The notes below the pieces were generated by a model. The model did no database searches and was not told the DNA's origin. It saw only the letters and a list, made by a program, of their open reading frames with translations. Below, piece after piece: positions 9,671-20,280 of a stretch of DNA of 28,459 bases (position 1 is the stretch's first letter; every line of letters begins with the position of its first letter). Both the position numbers and the translations under genes were made by a program. This DNA comes from Priapulus caudatus (lineage: Eukaryota > Priapulida > Priapulimorpha > Priapulimorphida > Priapulidae). The DNA lies in contig NW_014578439.1 in NCBI RefSeq assembly GCF_000485595.1, forward strand, positions 13,348 through 41,806, given 5' to 3'.

Positions 9671-10745
9671 GAAGGGGAAAGTTAAAACAGTCGGAAGTAC
9701 GAGCGAGTCGAGAAAGAAAAGGGGAAGGCAGAGGAAAGGTTGAGGGGAGTAAGAGTAGAATTGGAAGACAAAGGCGTATCCGAGGGCGGATACTAACAGA
9801 AGTTGGGGGGAGTGTAGAGATTTCGGGGGTGTGTAACTCACATGAGCAGTAGACTAAATCAGGATGGATAGTTTAAACTTGCCGTATAGATAAAATAACC
9901 ATATATAGACTAAGGACAGGATAAAATATGGACAGCACCTAAATATATCAACACCTGGGATGTGTCGATCGTGAGGGTTTAGAAAAGGTACCATTTATTT
10001 GGATATTAATTCATGCTAATTGGAACATCACTTTGTTTGGCACATTCGTTTCAAAGTTGAAGTGATACAAGATGGTTTCCTTTTTCTTTCCGGTCAATCA
10101 ATAAATATATTTATCACATAAAAATATCGCGTCTAAAATAGATATGGCACTACTAAATTATCGATTTTTTTTGTTTGCGTTTGTCTAATGTCTCTTATAT
10201 ACAGACCCACATGTCGTGAGTGTATATAAAAAAGTACCACTGAATTATATATTAATTCATGTTAATTGGAATAACGCATCGTCTGGAATGACATGTTTGC
10301 GAGCGTGTGCGCGCGTGTGTGTATATATTATATATATATATGCAAGAATATTTTTATATTTATATATGTTATTCTGTTATTGATTTATTTATGCAGCGGT
10401 ATAACTATATAGCAGCAGGTGTTAGCTAGCTCCTTGTCAACAACAACAACAACAACAACAGCAACAACAACAACAACAACAACAACAACTATAGCGCCAC
10501 AAAACTGCCGCAGAAATTCTTTCTCGTTAGAGAAACGCGCGAACAGACCCGCGCATTAAGATGATCGAATAGACGAAGGATCCGTGGATAGATGGCGCCA
10601 CTCACTTGTAGACGTCGTTTACTTTCGGCAGCTCGATCATTAATCTGATTACAGATGACAGATGAAATCCAGAAGCCGCCGTTCTCATCGTAGCTATAAC
10701 GGACGATGCCAGGTTACTGCCAATTATTCTATTGCTAACGAGCAT
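9671..10745. other. AT-rich spacer with microsatellites
   Basis: No gene. A related pair of short direct repeats (ATATTAATTCATG(C/T)TAATTGGAA) lies near 10003 and 10247, about 245 bases apart. A GT/TA microsatellite runs from about 10308 to 10345. Confidence 0.5.
10438..10489. repeat. (CAA)n microsatellite
   Basis: Seventeen CAA triplets interrupted by one CAG, uncoupled from any gene. Confidence 0.9.
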
Positions 10746-10849
10746 GGGGTTGTTGAGCTTTAATTATGAAGTGAATGCAAAATGACATCTCACTGACATT
10801 GATGTTTTACAACGGTAGGCGTTAGAGATAGAGCGTCAGTATAAGGATT

Positions 10850-11135
10850 ATGGTAAAGGTCAGGGTTAGGGTTGGGGTTAGGGTTGGGGTTAGGGTTAGG
10901 GTTAGGGATAAGACTAGAGTCAGGGTTAGGGTTAGGGACAAGGTTAGGGATTGTGTAATTGATAGCATTGGGGTTAGGGTTAGGGGCAGGATTAATATAA
11001 AGGTCAGGGTTAGGGTTAGGGTTAGGGTCAAGGTTAGGGATAGTATTAGGGTCAGGGTTAGGATTGGAGAACGTATTCGAATCAGGGTTAGGGTTAGGGT
11101 CAAAATAAAGGTTATTGTTACGGTAAGGATTAGAG
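10850..11135 (+). repeat. Interstitial degenerate TTAGGG array, copy A
   Basis: Runs of GGGTTA and variants (GGGTCA, GGGACA, GGGATTA) fill this interval. TTAGGG is the ancestral metazoan telomere repeat, but this tract is degenerate, shorter than a telomere and inside unique DNA. It is paired with the array at 24085-24395 in copy B, so it predates the duplication. The Arg/Val- or Asn/Pro-rich open frames across it are not genes. Confidence 0.9.
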
Positions 11136-11620
11136 TTAGAGAGCTGTTTCTGCTCCGCTCTGAAGCGGGTGCACACTTTTCGAGTTAGTTCGTCCAAGTT
11201 ATGTAAGAGGAATAAATGTTACCCCGTGTTTTTAGCAGAGGTGCCGCCGGCGTTCATATAGCGCTGTGTCAATTATTATAGAAAAAAATCGCGGACGATC
11301 GAATAATATCCTCCTGTTTGCTTGTATTATACCCTATTACACCATACTAAATTAATATCAATTGTTGCCTAAGGCATCATAACCATATATAACTCTATAT
11401 ATTGCAATGTCATTGTGACTTTGCCATTCTACCTTGACCCCTTAGTTGCAGATCTAACAACTTGGGGTGACATATTGGCTTTAAATTGTTTTCAGCGTTA
11501 CAGGAAACGTGCGTTATGACGCCTCTCAATAGAAAGATGAAGTGTGTAACGTTTTTACTAAACGGAGTTTTTACGTACGTCTGTTAGAGCGATCATTACA
11601 GAGAAATATAATAAGAGATA
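11136..11620 (+). other. Non-coding spacer shared by both duplication copies
   Basis: No gene; clearly matches about 24395-24945. Copy B contains an additional 67 bases near 24478-24544. Confidence 0.7.
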
Positions 11621-11621
11621 G

Positions 11622-11632
11622 AATATATATAC

Positions 11633-11730
<98 letters not shown>

Positions 11731-11736
11731 TATATA
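11622..11736. repeat. (TA)n microsatellite ending at an assembly gap
   Basis: About 115 bases of nearly pure TA directly before the run of N. The same tract in copy B is only about 25 bases long. Confidence 0.95.
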
Positions 11737-11761
11737 NNNNNNNNNNNNNNNNNNNNNNNNN
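11737..11761. other. Assembly gap (25 N)
   Basis: A run of 25 N of unknown true length. By comparison with copy B, about 100 bases of the left end of the solo LTR (equivalent to 24968-25067) are missing here. Confidence 0.95.
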
Positions 11762-11763
11762 GA

Positions 11764-11952
11764 CAGTGGCCAATGCAGGATTTCGAGGAGGGTAGTAAGA
11801 AACATGCGGGGGTATGCGGGTCCTCCCCCAGAAAATTTTGAATCCCCCATTTTCCTCCTGAAAGTAGGGGGGGATGATTGTACACGCCATCCCCCCCACG
11901 TCAATAAGTGGGGGGGATGCATCCCCCCATCCCCCCGCTATCTACGCCCCTG
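11764..11952. mobile_element. Short hAT-like element in the LTR of copy A
   Basis: Begins CAGTGGCCAATGCAGGATTT and ends GCTATCTACGCCCCTG, in the CAG...CTG style of the elements at 6568-7024. CTCCCCCAGAAAATTTT inside links it to the 6630-6815 element. Copy B has no insertion at the matching position (25067/25068). The left border abuts the assembly gap, so the target duplication cannot be read fully; GACAG is seen at both edges. Confidence 0.65.
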
Positions 11953-12279
11953 ATGACAGCGATCACGTGATTCCCACCGGTTGTATAAAGGAAACCTGTG
12001 GGATGATGTGTGGCTTGTCATGTGATGTGCGTGACATTAAACATGACTTGATCACGCTTCTCTCGTGATGCATAATGGGAAAGTAGAAATCCCTACCCGT
12101 GCTGAGTTTGTGGTATAAATACTGGGCTCTCATAAATACAATCTCCCAGTAAGACGCTCAGCCCGGTCCAGCCCAGCCCAGGGTGGGGCGATCGGGATCG
12201 ACCGAGACGGGTCAAGCCAGCATTGCGGCCACAAGCAGAAACACCTCATACCAAGGTAATCATACCAGTATCTAGTTAA

Positions 12280-15200
12280 TACTAGAGTAGCTCATGGTGG
12301 TTTAGTATGCAAATTTATGTCCAGACCTAAACTCTTCAAGAATCCACTAATTGAAGGTCCAGGAAGAATATTTGGTTGGTAACACATTTCCCACTAACGG
12401 CGAAATATCTTTTTGGGCCACGCCCTTTTCGAGCGAAGTAGTACCATCCACCGTGACTGTATCTACAGAACCGTTGGACCTAGAAGGTTGCCCGACCACT
12501 CAAAATGTGCGCAATAGCCACATTATGGGGGGTCAGTAATACATTTTCATAGCCAAAAGTCAATGGTTTTTAAGATAATTGCATGTTACGTACTACATTT
12601 ATTTGGATTTCGACACTTTTTGCCTTTACTACAGCCACAAAACGTCACACATTTTATGTTCCTTTCTCTGCAAGTGCACGTTTTGGTACTCATACATGAT
12701 GTTGGTCATTTGCATGGAGGAGGCAGGTCATCGGGCCTGCACGATACTGGCAGTATCACTGGTGTTATGCCAACATCCGTTGCTTCATATCCATACTGGA
12801 GTGGATCTGGTTTGGTGACTGCAGGAGTTGGGGCTTGCAACCACATCTTACACTGCAGATATGCTCGCTTTATGTGTTCTCGTAGCGTTGATGAACAGCA
12901 CACAAGTTGGCTGAAGTCCAGTTCTTTCTTGGAGTTGCGGTACTGCTCTTATCGATATTCATCGAAAGTGGAACAGTCTGTCTTCTTTAATCCAGACACA
13001 AGGAACTTTTCAGCATTGCTTGTTATCTGTGGTGACAGTTCTTCTACACCAAACCCTTCCAGTAGGGAGAGATCCATGGATGATTTCAGGCCAGACAGCT
13101 TTGGACCCACCTTGCTGGTACTGTCGCAACCGCTGAGAGCATGAATAGCTGGGAGACACGACACCAAACCGTTGTCCAGTTGATCAACCAACAGCTGGAC
13201 TGGTACAGTTTTCTTTGTTTTCCGGTTACCAAGCTTCACGTACAGCTTTTGTAGTTGCCAGGTTTTGTTGAAGTGGAAGATGAGGTTGACAAAGACATCT
13301 GTGTCAGGTGAGTCAACCAAGACTGATTGAACCCCGTGTTTCACAACACCATCATTAATATGGACCATGATTCTGTCGTCAGCTTCTTCTTGGTTGCTTG
13401 AGAGCTCTGCGATCTGTGTTTTAGTGCCAGCTAACAATTTCCTGCATTCACCCTCATATATACTCCTCCAAAGAAGATCACCTTGTCCGACTCGACATTC
13501 TGCAGCATCCACTTGAAGACATACTCCTGCAACCGAACTTTGTTCAACATTGAGCTCCAGAACATATCAAGATCGACAGGGAGTTTCTGATTGTCAGACC
13601 TAATGGTGATAGTGATTTGTTATGAAGAACTTCTCTGTGCCCGTTCCATTTGCTTGATTGATGATTTTTGATAAACATAAAAAATAATGTCTATTCTTGT
13701 GGACTCGGAGCCTGTAGCAAGAATGCTGTTGGAAAGACTCTCAGCCAATTCCCCGAATGTGTGAAGGCTCATCTCTTTCATCTGTAGTTTACACACAAGT
13801 GCCATAAAGTCCACTATTGTTATTTGAGCGTCACTCTTTACATTCCTCGTCTCCTGTGGAAGTTGACTGACAAGTTCCCTGGCTAAGGAGGCTTTATCTG
13901 GCTTCTTCAATTTGATGCCATCTTTACATTCAGTGGTGAGGAACTGGGATGTGCTGGTCAATTCATACTTCAGTAGTTCTAGCATGCTGTACCCTCTTTC
14001 TCTAGCATAGTCAATGTACCTAATCGTTTCTGCAGCATCCTTTTTCGCCATTGATTTCTTCGCTGTGGACGGAGTAGAAGTACGTTTCACGAAAACAGTC
14101 TTGCGGTTGGTAGCGATTGTATCATGTAGGTGCTTCTCCTTATCCTGAAATCTGGTTTCAACAAACTCTTGATAACTCTTCTCACCAATTTCTAGGCATT
14201 CAAGTAAATCGTCAACAACCTCCTGGGGTATGTCAACTCCAGTAGAGATGTTCTGAAGTCTAATTTCAGCGCCGAACGGATTGTTGATGGATTTTATGTA
14301 ATCCAGAAGCATATTCGCACAAACATGGCCAATCTTCGTAGAACTTGGATTGAACTCATGGTGTAGGCTCAGTTCACTGTCATCTTTGTCTCCCAATTTA
14401 CACCATTCCAGCAGCTGTGCCACATGAAGATCTTTCTCATGCTTTTGGAGATTCCATAATGCTACTGCTTTTTTCTGTCTAGTCATCCCAATAATACCTC
14501 CAGCAACCTTGGCGGGTTCTTGAGTGCCATGTCAAATCCTACTGCACTGCCTTGTCGGAGAGTGTGGTACATCACCAATCCACCATCTGTAAAGCATATG
14601 TAGATACCCGGGAACTTCCTTTGTATGTCCAGGCAATCTTCAAGGGACAGCGTACCCCATCTGCTATAGCTTGTCCAGCCAAACCCGAAGGACAAAGGCA
14701 TGCACCTCCGCACAGCTGAAACGAAAAGATGCCAATCGCCTTGCCGAATAGAGTGTGTAAGATCTCTCAGGATAGGATACAGCTCATCCAGAAACAAGCT
14801 CCAGTACCTCCCATTCTCATTACAGGCCGTTTCTTTCTATTTTGTGAACGACTTCTTCAAGTCTGCATGTAAGATCTTGCTTTCTTCTCAAATCTCTCTG
14901 AACTCTGTACGGTCAACATCTAACGCTTGCTGCATCTTAGTTTCCATGGTCTCTATTTGCTGGTCTAATTCACAACTAGTACTGTCCTGGTCAGGTTGAA
15001 ACTTCTCAAACATAAGAACTGTCATCACCTCTGATACAAGACTGATTGCCTCCTTGCCTTTGCAATAGTGACCTGCAGTCCTGACACTATTCTCTACAAC
15101 AAGCTTGCCAAAGGCTTCAGTCTCAATCAAAGCCAGATCAATACCGATACAGCCTAAAAACTTCCCAAGGCAAGCGATGATAATCTTCTCCATGTGAAAT

Positions 15201-15850
15201 GGTCCCATTCCAAGGAATATGTTACCAAACTGATCTGGCTTCAACAGCTGGATTTCTTTGGCGATTGCATACACCCTTTCATCAGACCAGAATGCCTCTA
15301 ACATGGCATTCTTTTGCTTCAAGACATCCTGAAAGTTAATCATGGATGTAAATATTGTGTCCATTTCGGTTGCGACATATGGAAGGATGGGTACAAATGC
15401 CGTCTTTGTAACATCAAACTTCAGTGGATCCTGGAGTGCACTCATTGTTGCTGTGAAGCTAGGAAAAGAGCCCTCCTCGCGATCTGTGTACTTCTGTAGG
15501 ATTAGGGTTAGGGTTTCAGTAACGGTTAACAATAGGAACAGGAACAGTTATGAATAATTGTAGTGCGTAACATGCAGAAATCGGTTTTTGGCAATTATAT
15601 TAAAAACCATTGACTTTTGGATATGAAAATGTATTACTGACCCCCCATAGGTCCAACGGTTTTGTAGATACAGTTACGGTGGACGGTAGTACTTCGCTCG
15701 AAAAGGGCGTGGCCCAAAAAGATATTTCGCCGTCAGTGGGAAATGTGTTACCAACCAAATATTGTTCCTGGACCTTCAATTAGTGGATTCTGGAAGAGTT
15801 TAGGTCTGGACATAAATTTGCATACTAAACCACCATGAGCTACTAGAGTA
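12280..15850 (-). mobile_element. 3571-bp TTAA-target DNA transposon with ~310-bp TIRs
   Basis: Inverted arms at 12280-12603 and 15553-15850 share long runs such as GCTCATGGTGGTTTAGTATG. The left arm has about 45 extra bases, and the right about 16 that the left lacks. TTAA flanks both ends (12276-12279 and 15851-15854). Copy B of the duplication has the empty site with a single TTAA (25387-25390), which proves insertion and the 4-bp target duplication. TTAA specificity is known for piggyBac, Kolobok and Sola3; the ends (TACTMKAGTAGCTC) do not match the CCC start of piggyBac. The interior carries one decayed gene on the minus strand (12586-15530). Confidence 0.92.
12586..15530 (-). pseudogene. 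Broken multi-domain protein of the TTAA element (EEAD/SPDTD/GCD motifs, Cys-rich tail)
   Basis: One long coding sequence can be followed across the element with lesions: TGA at 14888-14890, TAG at 14837-14839, a frame change near 14500, TAA at 13620-13622, a frame change near 13465, TAA at 12949-12951 and TGA at 12706-12708. Between them the pieces stay collinear. Readable parts, in order: a helical region with FGNIFLGMGPFHMEKIII (about 15240-15180); GDWHLFVSAVRRCMPL and TSYSRWGTL (about 14740-14650); GGIIGMTRQKKAVALW (about 14510-14455); then EEADDR (13372-13389), SPDTDV (13294-13311) and HALSGCDSTS (13114-13143); REHIKRAYLQCKMW; and a tail with seven Cys in a CxC-x6-C-x3-CxC-x5-C-x5-C pattern (12595-12678), stop TAA at 12586. 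I recognise this order as a widespread, uncharacterised protein family of invertebrate and fish genomes; the name escapes me. The acidic motifs resemble the metal-binding residues of FEN/XPG-type PIN nucleases (inference). No DDE triad was identified. A TCCTACAG|AAG just inside 15500 could be a splice acceptor, so an upstream exon may be missing. Confidence 0.75.
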
Positions 15851-16146
15851 TTAACCTCTGCACAGGGCAAGCAACTCACTACAGAGTGTTATCTAGTACT
15901 GTTTGGCTGCTCAGATCATTGTGTATATTTCTGCAACCCAGCAATAACGCTGTGTGAAATTTTTGGCACCATCTTTTTTTAGTCTGTTGACTACGGCCGA
16001 ATAAAAGCCCCCGTGCCTATTCTCGGCGTAAACACTTTTATCAGCTTGTTCTGGTTTTACGTGTTGCTATTTCTTGTGTTGACACCTACACTACAATTCA
16101 GTGGTAAAACCTTAATTCGTCCTCACATCTAGACGTAAAATCGTCA

Positions 16147-16484
16147 CACACAAAAACACGCACGGATATAATATATCAAGAGCGTATAAAGAAGGAGAGC
16201 GTACAACGGTGAAATGCTAAAACCAGGCATTAATAAACGGCGAAAATACCAGATTTTACCGCTTATTATCTCAGAGTAGGGGTATCGTAGGGAAATTCGG
16301 TTTGTTTTATATTAACAAGGTAGGTCAGCTGATCAAGAATAATGCAAAGAATCGTCAAAATAAAATGGGAAAAGTTTATTAATTCGACTAATACTGCAAC
16401 ATGGTTTCAGTATTTTACCGTTGTACGCTCTCCTTCTTTATACGCTTTTGATATATTATATCCGTGTGTGTTTTTGTGTGTGCG
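16147..16484. repeat. Inverted repeat present only in copy A
   Basis: About 70 bases at 16147-16217 (CACGGATATAATATATC, GCGTATAAAGAAGGAGAGCG, GTACAACGG) are mirrored at 16414-16484, with a ~195-base AT-rich centre. Copy B has only the outer ATATAATATATCCGTGTGTG. Either a miniature element entered copy A or copy B lost one arm and the centre; no target duplication is visible. Confidence 0.75.
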
Positions 16485-18270
16485 CGGGCGTGTGTACGTT
16501 TGTTAAATTGACTAATTTTACTCGTTCCTACGCCTGTTTGCCTACATTCTAAACAGTACAAGAATACTCCAACACTTTGATATTTTTTTTGTGTCACGAC
16601 AATTAAAATATATTTAATATTATTATAATTTATTCAATTATAATTCATGCATCTTCGTGTGAACACTATAACGCTATCTCAACGAGTTGCAGAGAGATTA
16701 TTTAATGGAGTCATTATAAATTATTGAAAGTGATAGTACGTTGGTAGCGTTACTGATAGTATATTAACAAGGAAGGACTGAACTCTAAGTATGAACACAT
16801 TTTACTGATATACTTGATTAATTTTACTCGTTTTCACACCTCCTTGGCGAAACCTTAAACAATACAACAGTATGACGCATAAAATATAAACATCTGCGAA
16901 ACCATATCTGCTCGCATGTGTGGGCGTACCTGTGGGGAACGCAGTAACTGTATTACCACGGCGAAAATACACGTTTTTAAAAGTGTGTAGATTTATAATG
17001 CAGCCGCTTTTACACTGAGAACATACATGTGCTTTATTGCAATTGAAATATACTAGTTTTTAAGGTGCAGCAAATGCGAATATGTTTTTTAACGCTATGA
17101 TGAAAACCACACGTGTGAACAAATCTAATAGCTCTATTATTATTCTATATATATTATTTTCTATTATAGCTCAATTATTATAATAGCGATTATTTCGAGT
17201 TTTTTTTAGCGTTTTTTAGTGTTTATTCTTACTCTCATGATGCCTACCGTTGTTGCTTGAGTAACAGTAATTGTTTCAAATAACAATAAAATGTCTTGGA
17301 ACCTCATGCAAAGACAAAATCATGCACGATTACAATTTTGCGTTCTCTTGTTGATTTTCACTGTCATGTCTCGTACTTTCTCGCGGTACCGCGAGACGTC
17401 AACAAGGGTGCAGTAATGCAAAAATTGCACCGGAGATAGTTTTGGTCAGATGTAAACACACAGGTGCATAGTAATTAGTAGCGTAACAGTACTAACACAA
17501 ATAGGAGTGTAAGTTTTAACCTCATAAATATTAGTCTTCAAAAGTTGTTTGATTTGTGCTCACCCGCTCACACACTTTCCGCTGCGCCTCGTTGCGTACG
17601 GCCAGCGAGAATACTTATCACACACAAATAGATGCCTCTTTGTTTTAATTATGTTTGCTTGTCTGAGACGCCATTTGTGATTTTTGAAAGTCCGGACTCG
17701 AAAAAATGTATTGCTGGTATGATGTGGTCAAATCAATTTTTCTATGCTATAACTGCATAAAATATTAGTGTTTTGAATGTTGGTGGAATCAGTGATATTT
17801 TCGCTGTCAGATGAGACTATATTCAGCTATATTTAGTTTTTCTGATCAAAATTCTCGCAATAATCGTTTTAAGTGCGCATATAACGCGCGTTCGTTTCTT
17901 AGTACTTAATTTCTTGACATTTTTAACGCGCTACCCTCCACCCGCTTGATAATAGCTAGGTTGGTCAATCATATCAATTCTGGCGAATCAAATTACGCGT
18001 ACGCAGTACAAAGCAGCAAGTGTATGGTTGGCCATCGTACTCAGAAATAATAATTTTTACTGCGGTAATGCGTAATCACATGAATGACTAGGAAATAGCA
18101 CAGCTCTGTCCCTAAACACTCCCATATTACTATATTAGTATATTATATTAAACTAGATTGTTTCTTTATTTGACTTAAAATTTTCACTTAGTTTTAGGTG
18201 TGACAGCACTTGTTTGGTTCAACGATCTGATTGGGGCGTTGTGAGTTGATGCTGACGCGAACACGCAGAA
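16485..18270 (+). other. AT-rich upstream region of the copy A GPCR
   Basis: Non-coding. Matches 25700-26780 of copy B apart from a ~730-base segment (17136-17866) missing from B, probably a deletion in B because no insertion signature is seen. That segment contains an 18-bp perfect palindrome TCTCGCGGTACCGCGAGA (17379-17396). Confidence 0.65.
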
Positions 18271-18271
18271 C

Positions 18272-18278
18272 TATATAA
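18272..18278 (+). promoter_or_regulatory. TATA box of the copy A GPCR
   Basis: CTATATAAATACAAGGG lies about 350 bases before the ATG at 18624 and is preserved in copy B (26784-26790) amid otherwise diverging AT-rich sequence. Start of transcription is expected about 30 bases downstream. Confidence 0.6.
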
Positions 18279-18957
18279 ATACAAGGGTGCGTAAATGAAT
18301 TGATAGTTTGCAACCTGCGAGTCCTAGTAGAAGGTTTTAGCTTTTGGCTAAGCGTGACAACACGTTTCAGATCTTTGTCAACAATTTCTATTTAAGACGA
18401 GAATATATAGCAGAAACGGTGTGAAATTCTGACCCATGTTTCGTCATCAAGCGAAACAATCTGACTGACTAATCAATAATCTACACGCCACGCAGACTTC
18501 TTCAAACAGCAGAGAGATTTCAGTTGGACCTAAACAATCCGTGTTTCCTAGCGTGCCCAAAAACCTCTTCAAAACGAGAAGCAAGGAACGACAAAAACGA
18601 AAAAGGAATTAATATCAACAACGATGAATGGAACCCGATTTGACAACGACAGCAACCAGATAGGTAGTCAGGAGGATGGTGAAGATGGATACGCTCTTAG
18701 CAACGTGTATTTCTACCAAACACCAACGTTCGCTAAAGTGCTGCTGTTAATGTTGTTTGCGACGACCAGTGCAGTCACACTGGTGGGAAACGGTCTCGTG
18801 ATTATTATCATAGCAAAGATTCGCCGACTGCAAATACCAGCAAACCTCACGATCGTTAATTGGGCCTGTTATGACTTCATAATGGGACTCACACCAATCG
18901 CAGCCTTTATTCCTCATCAAACAAGGCTTCGTTGCGCGGCTTTCGTGGTCTACTCAG

Positions 18958-20065
18958 TGTAGCGTTTCGTGCTTCCCGGCGACACCTGATGGCGCCACCG
19001 GTCAACACCTGATGGCGCCACCGGTCAACACCTAAATGGCTAGCACACAATCTTAGGTATATCACTCACCCGTTGTGCCGGCCGTGATCGTCGCCTCTTG
19101 CTAGCCACTCGAGCGCTTTTGAAGCTACGGCGCTCCCGCAATAACCTGTTCTGCCATGTTCCGTATCGGTGCGTCGGAGAGTTAGTCAACCATGCCAGAC
19201 GAGGGACGACACACACCACAGACACTACAACGGGGTAACCCCACCCCTGCCTGCCGGCCTTATACGTTACGTTGAATAACCAGTGCACACCTCGGGTAAG
19301 CACAGAGGTTAAACAAGTAGAATAAACTACGAACGCAGCCGGGCATAGGCCTACAGTAACCGGCGGCCTCTCCTCTCGTGCAGCCGTGCACGAGAGTTAA
19401 TACTTCTCAATACCCGTACTCTAGCCTAGGAATATTAAACCAACCTGTTTAATATTGACTACTAGTAGTACTGTATTATTTACTCACCCCACAACGACAA
19501 GGACAATACGACAGTGCCTACTCACCAATTAACCGACGCGCCTGTCTCTCTCACCCATGAGGCAAGGCACACGCCAAACGACCGTGACCATGATACAGTA
19601 CCTCGGGTTCTCGTATGCTAACTGTCACCATACCCGCCACACACACAGCTCACAGGCCACTCTACAGCATGCATACGCACGGAGTAGACATGGCTACACA
19701 TACTAACTGACGAGTCCTCCCTCACTCGGCTACCGGGACGAACTGCAACACTAGTCCTCCCTCAACCGATTCCCGCGTAGAACTCATACCGTGTCTCTCG
19801 ACACGTCACTGGCCTAGCTGTTTACACGGCCAGCGCCACTCACGGCCGCTGGAGGGGGTGGCTAACCCAACATGGCTGCCCCCATGCAGGGACTCGACTA
19901 TATCTACATCGTTAATTGATGAGCTGGCAAAACAACACGAAAACGCACACTAATAAACAGCAAACATCACAAATAATTATACAGTCACAAACACAGATCA
20001 CCCACACTCCGGTTCCCAGGGAGCCACCCTGTTAGGAACCGAGGCGATCGCCGTCCACCGCTACA
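18958..20065 (-). repeat. Left LTR of the palindromic element (reverse orientation)
   Basis: 1108 bases; on the minus strand it runs from TGTAGCGGTGG to AACGCTACA. It matches the right LTR along its length with many scattered differences. It carries a private 23-bp tandem duplication (18983-19005 and 19006-19028, CACCTGATGGCGCCACCGG core) that is single in the right LTR. Confidence 0.85.
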
Positions 20066-20280
20066 CCCCTCCCGCCTTCAAAGATCGACCGCCAGGTCGA
20101 TCCCAAAGAACATACTAGTGCATGCCGACCGCCCATCCGACGCGGACGCGAGACCTTGCTGATCTATCTCGGTGCTGGCTTGTCGCTCCTTCCTGCCTTC
20201 TCGCTCGATCGCCGCCACTGCCTGCCTTGAGCCGTCGCGCTGCATTGCGCGGCGACGCCTTCTCAACAGGGCACGCGGGA

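Larger units (their letters stand above)
11953..16148 (+). mobile_element. Solo LTR, copy A (left end lost in gap, split by TTAA element)
   Basis: The pieces 11953-12279 and 15851-16148 together correspond to the complete solo LTR at 24968-25690. A TATA-type sequence GGTATAAATACTGGG lies near 12111. AATAAA is at 16000-16005, and the right end reads near CGTCACA, a worn version of CGTTGCA. The 3571-bp TTAA element separates the two pieces. Confidence 0.75.

Noticed and set aside
10849-11110. A true telomere or chromosome end
   Set aside because: The array is degenerate, short, flanked by unique sequence on both sides and duplicated with its surroundings.
10790-11197. Open frames with Asn-Pro, Thr-Leu or Arg-Val repeats
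   Set aside because: Translation of the degenerate TTAGGG array; the 6-bp period gives dipeptide repeats on both strands.
11558-11922. Frames of repeated Tyr-Ile through the gap
   Set aside because: Translation of (TA)n and of N; not coding.
12563-13144. Plus-strand 193-codon frame
   Set aside because: Antisense shadow of the transposon pseudogene, whose minus-strand motifs are clear.
12280-15850. piggyBac assignment based on TTAA alone
   Set aside because: The ends do not begin with CCC and the protein does not show the piggyBac-type domain that I would expect.
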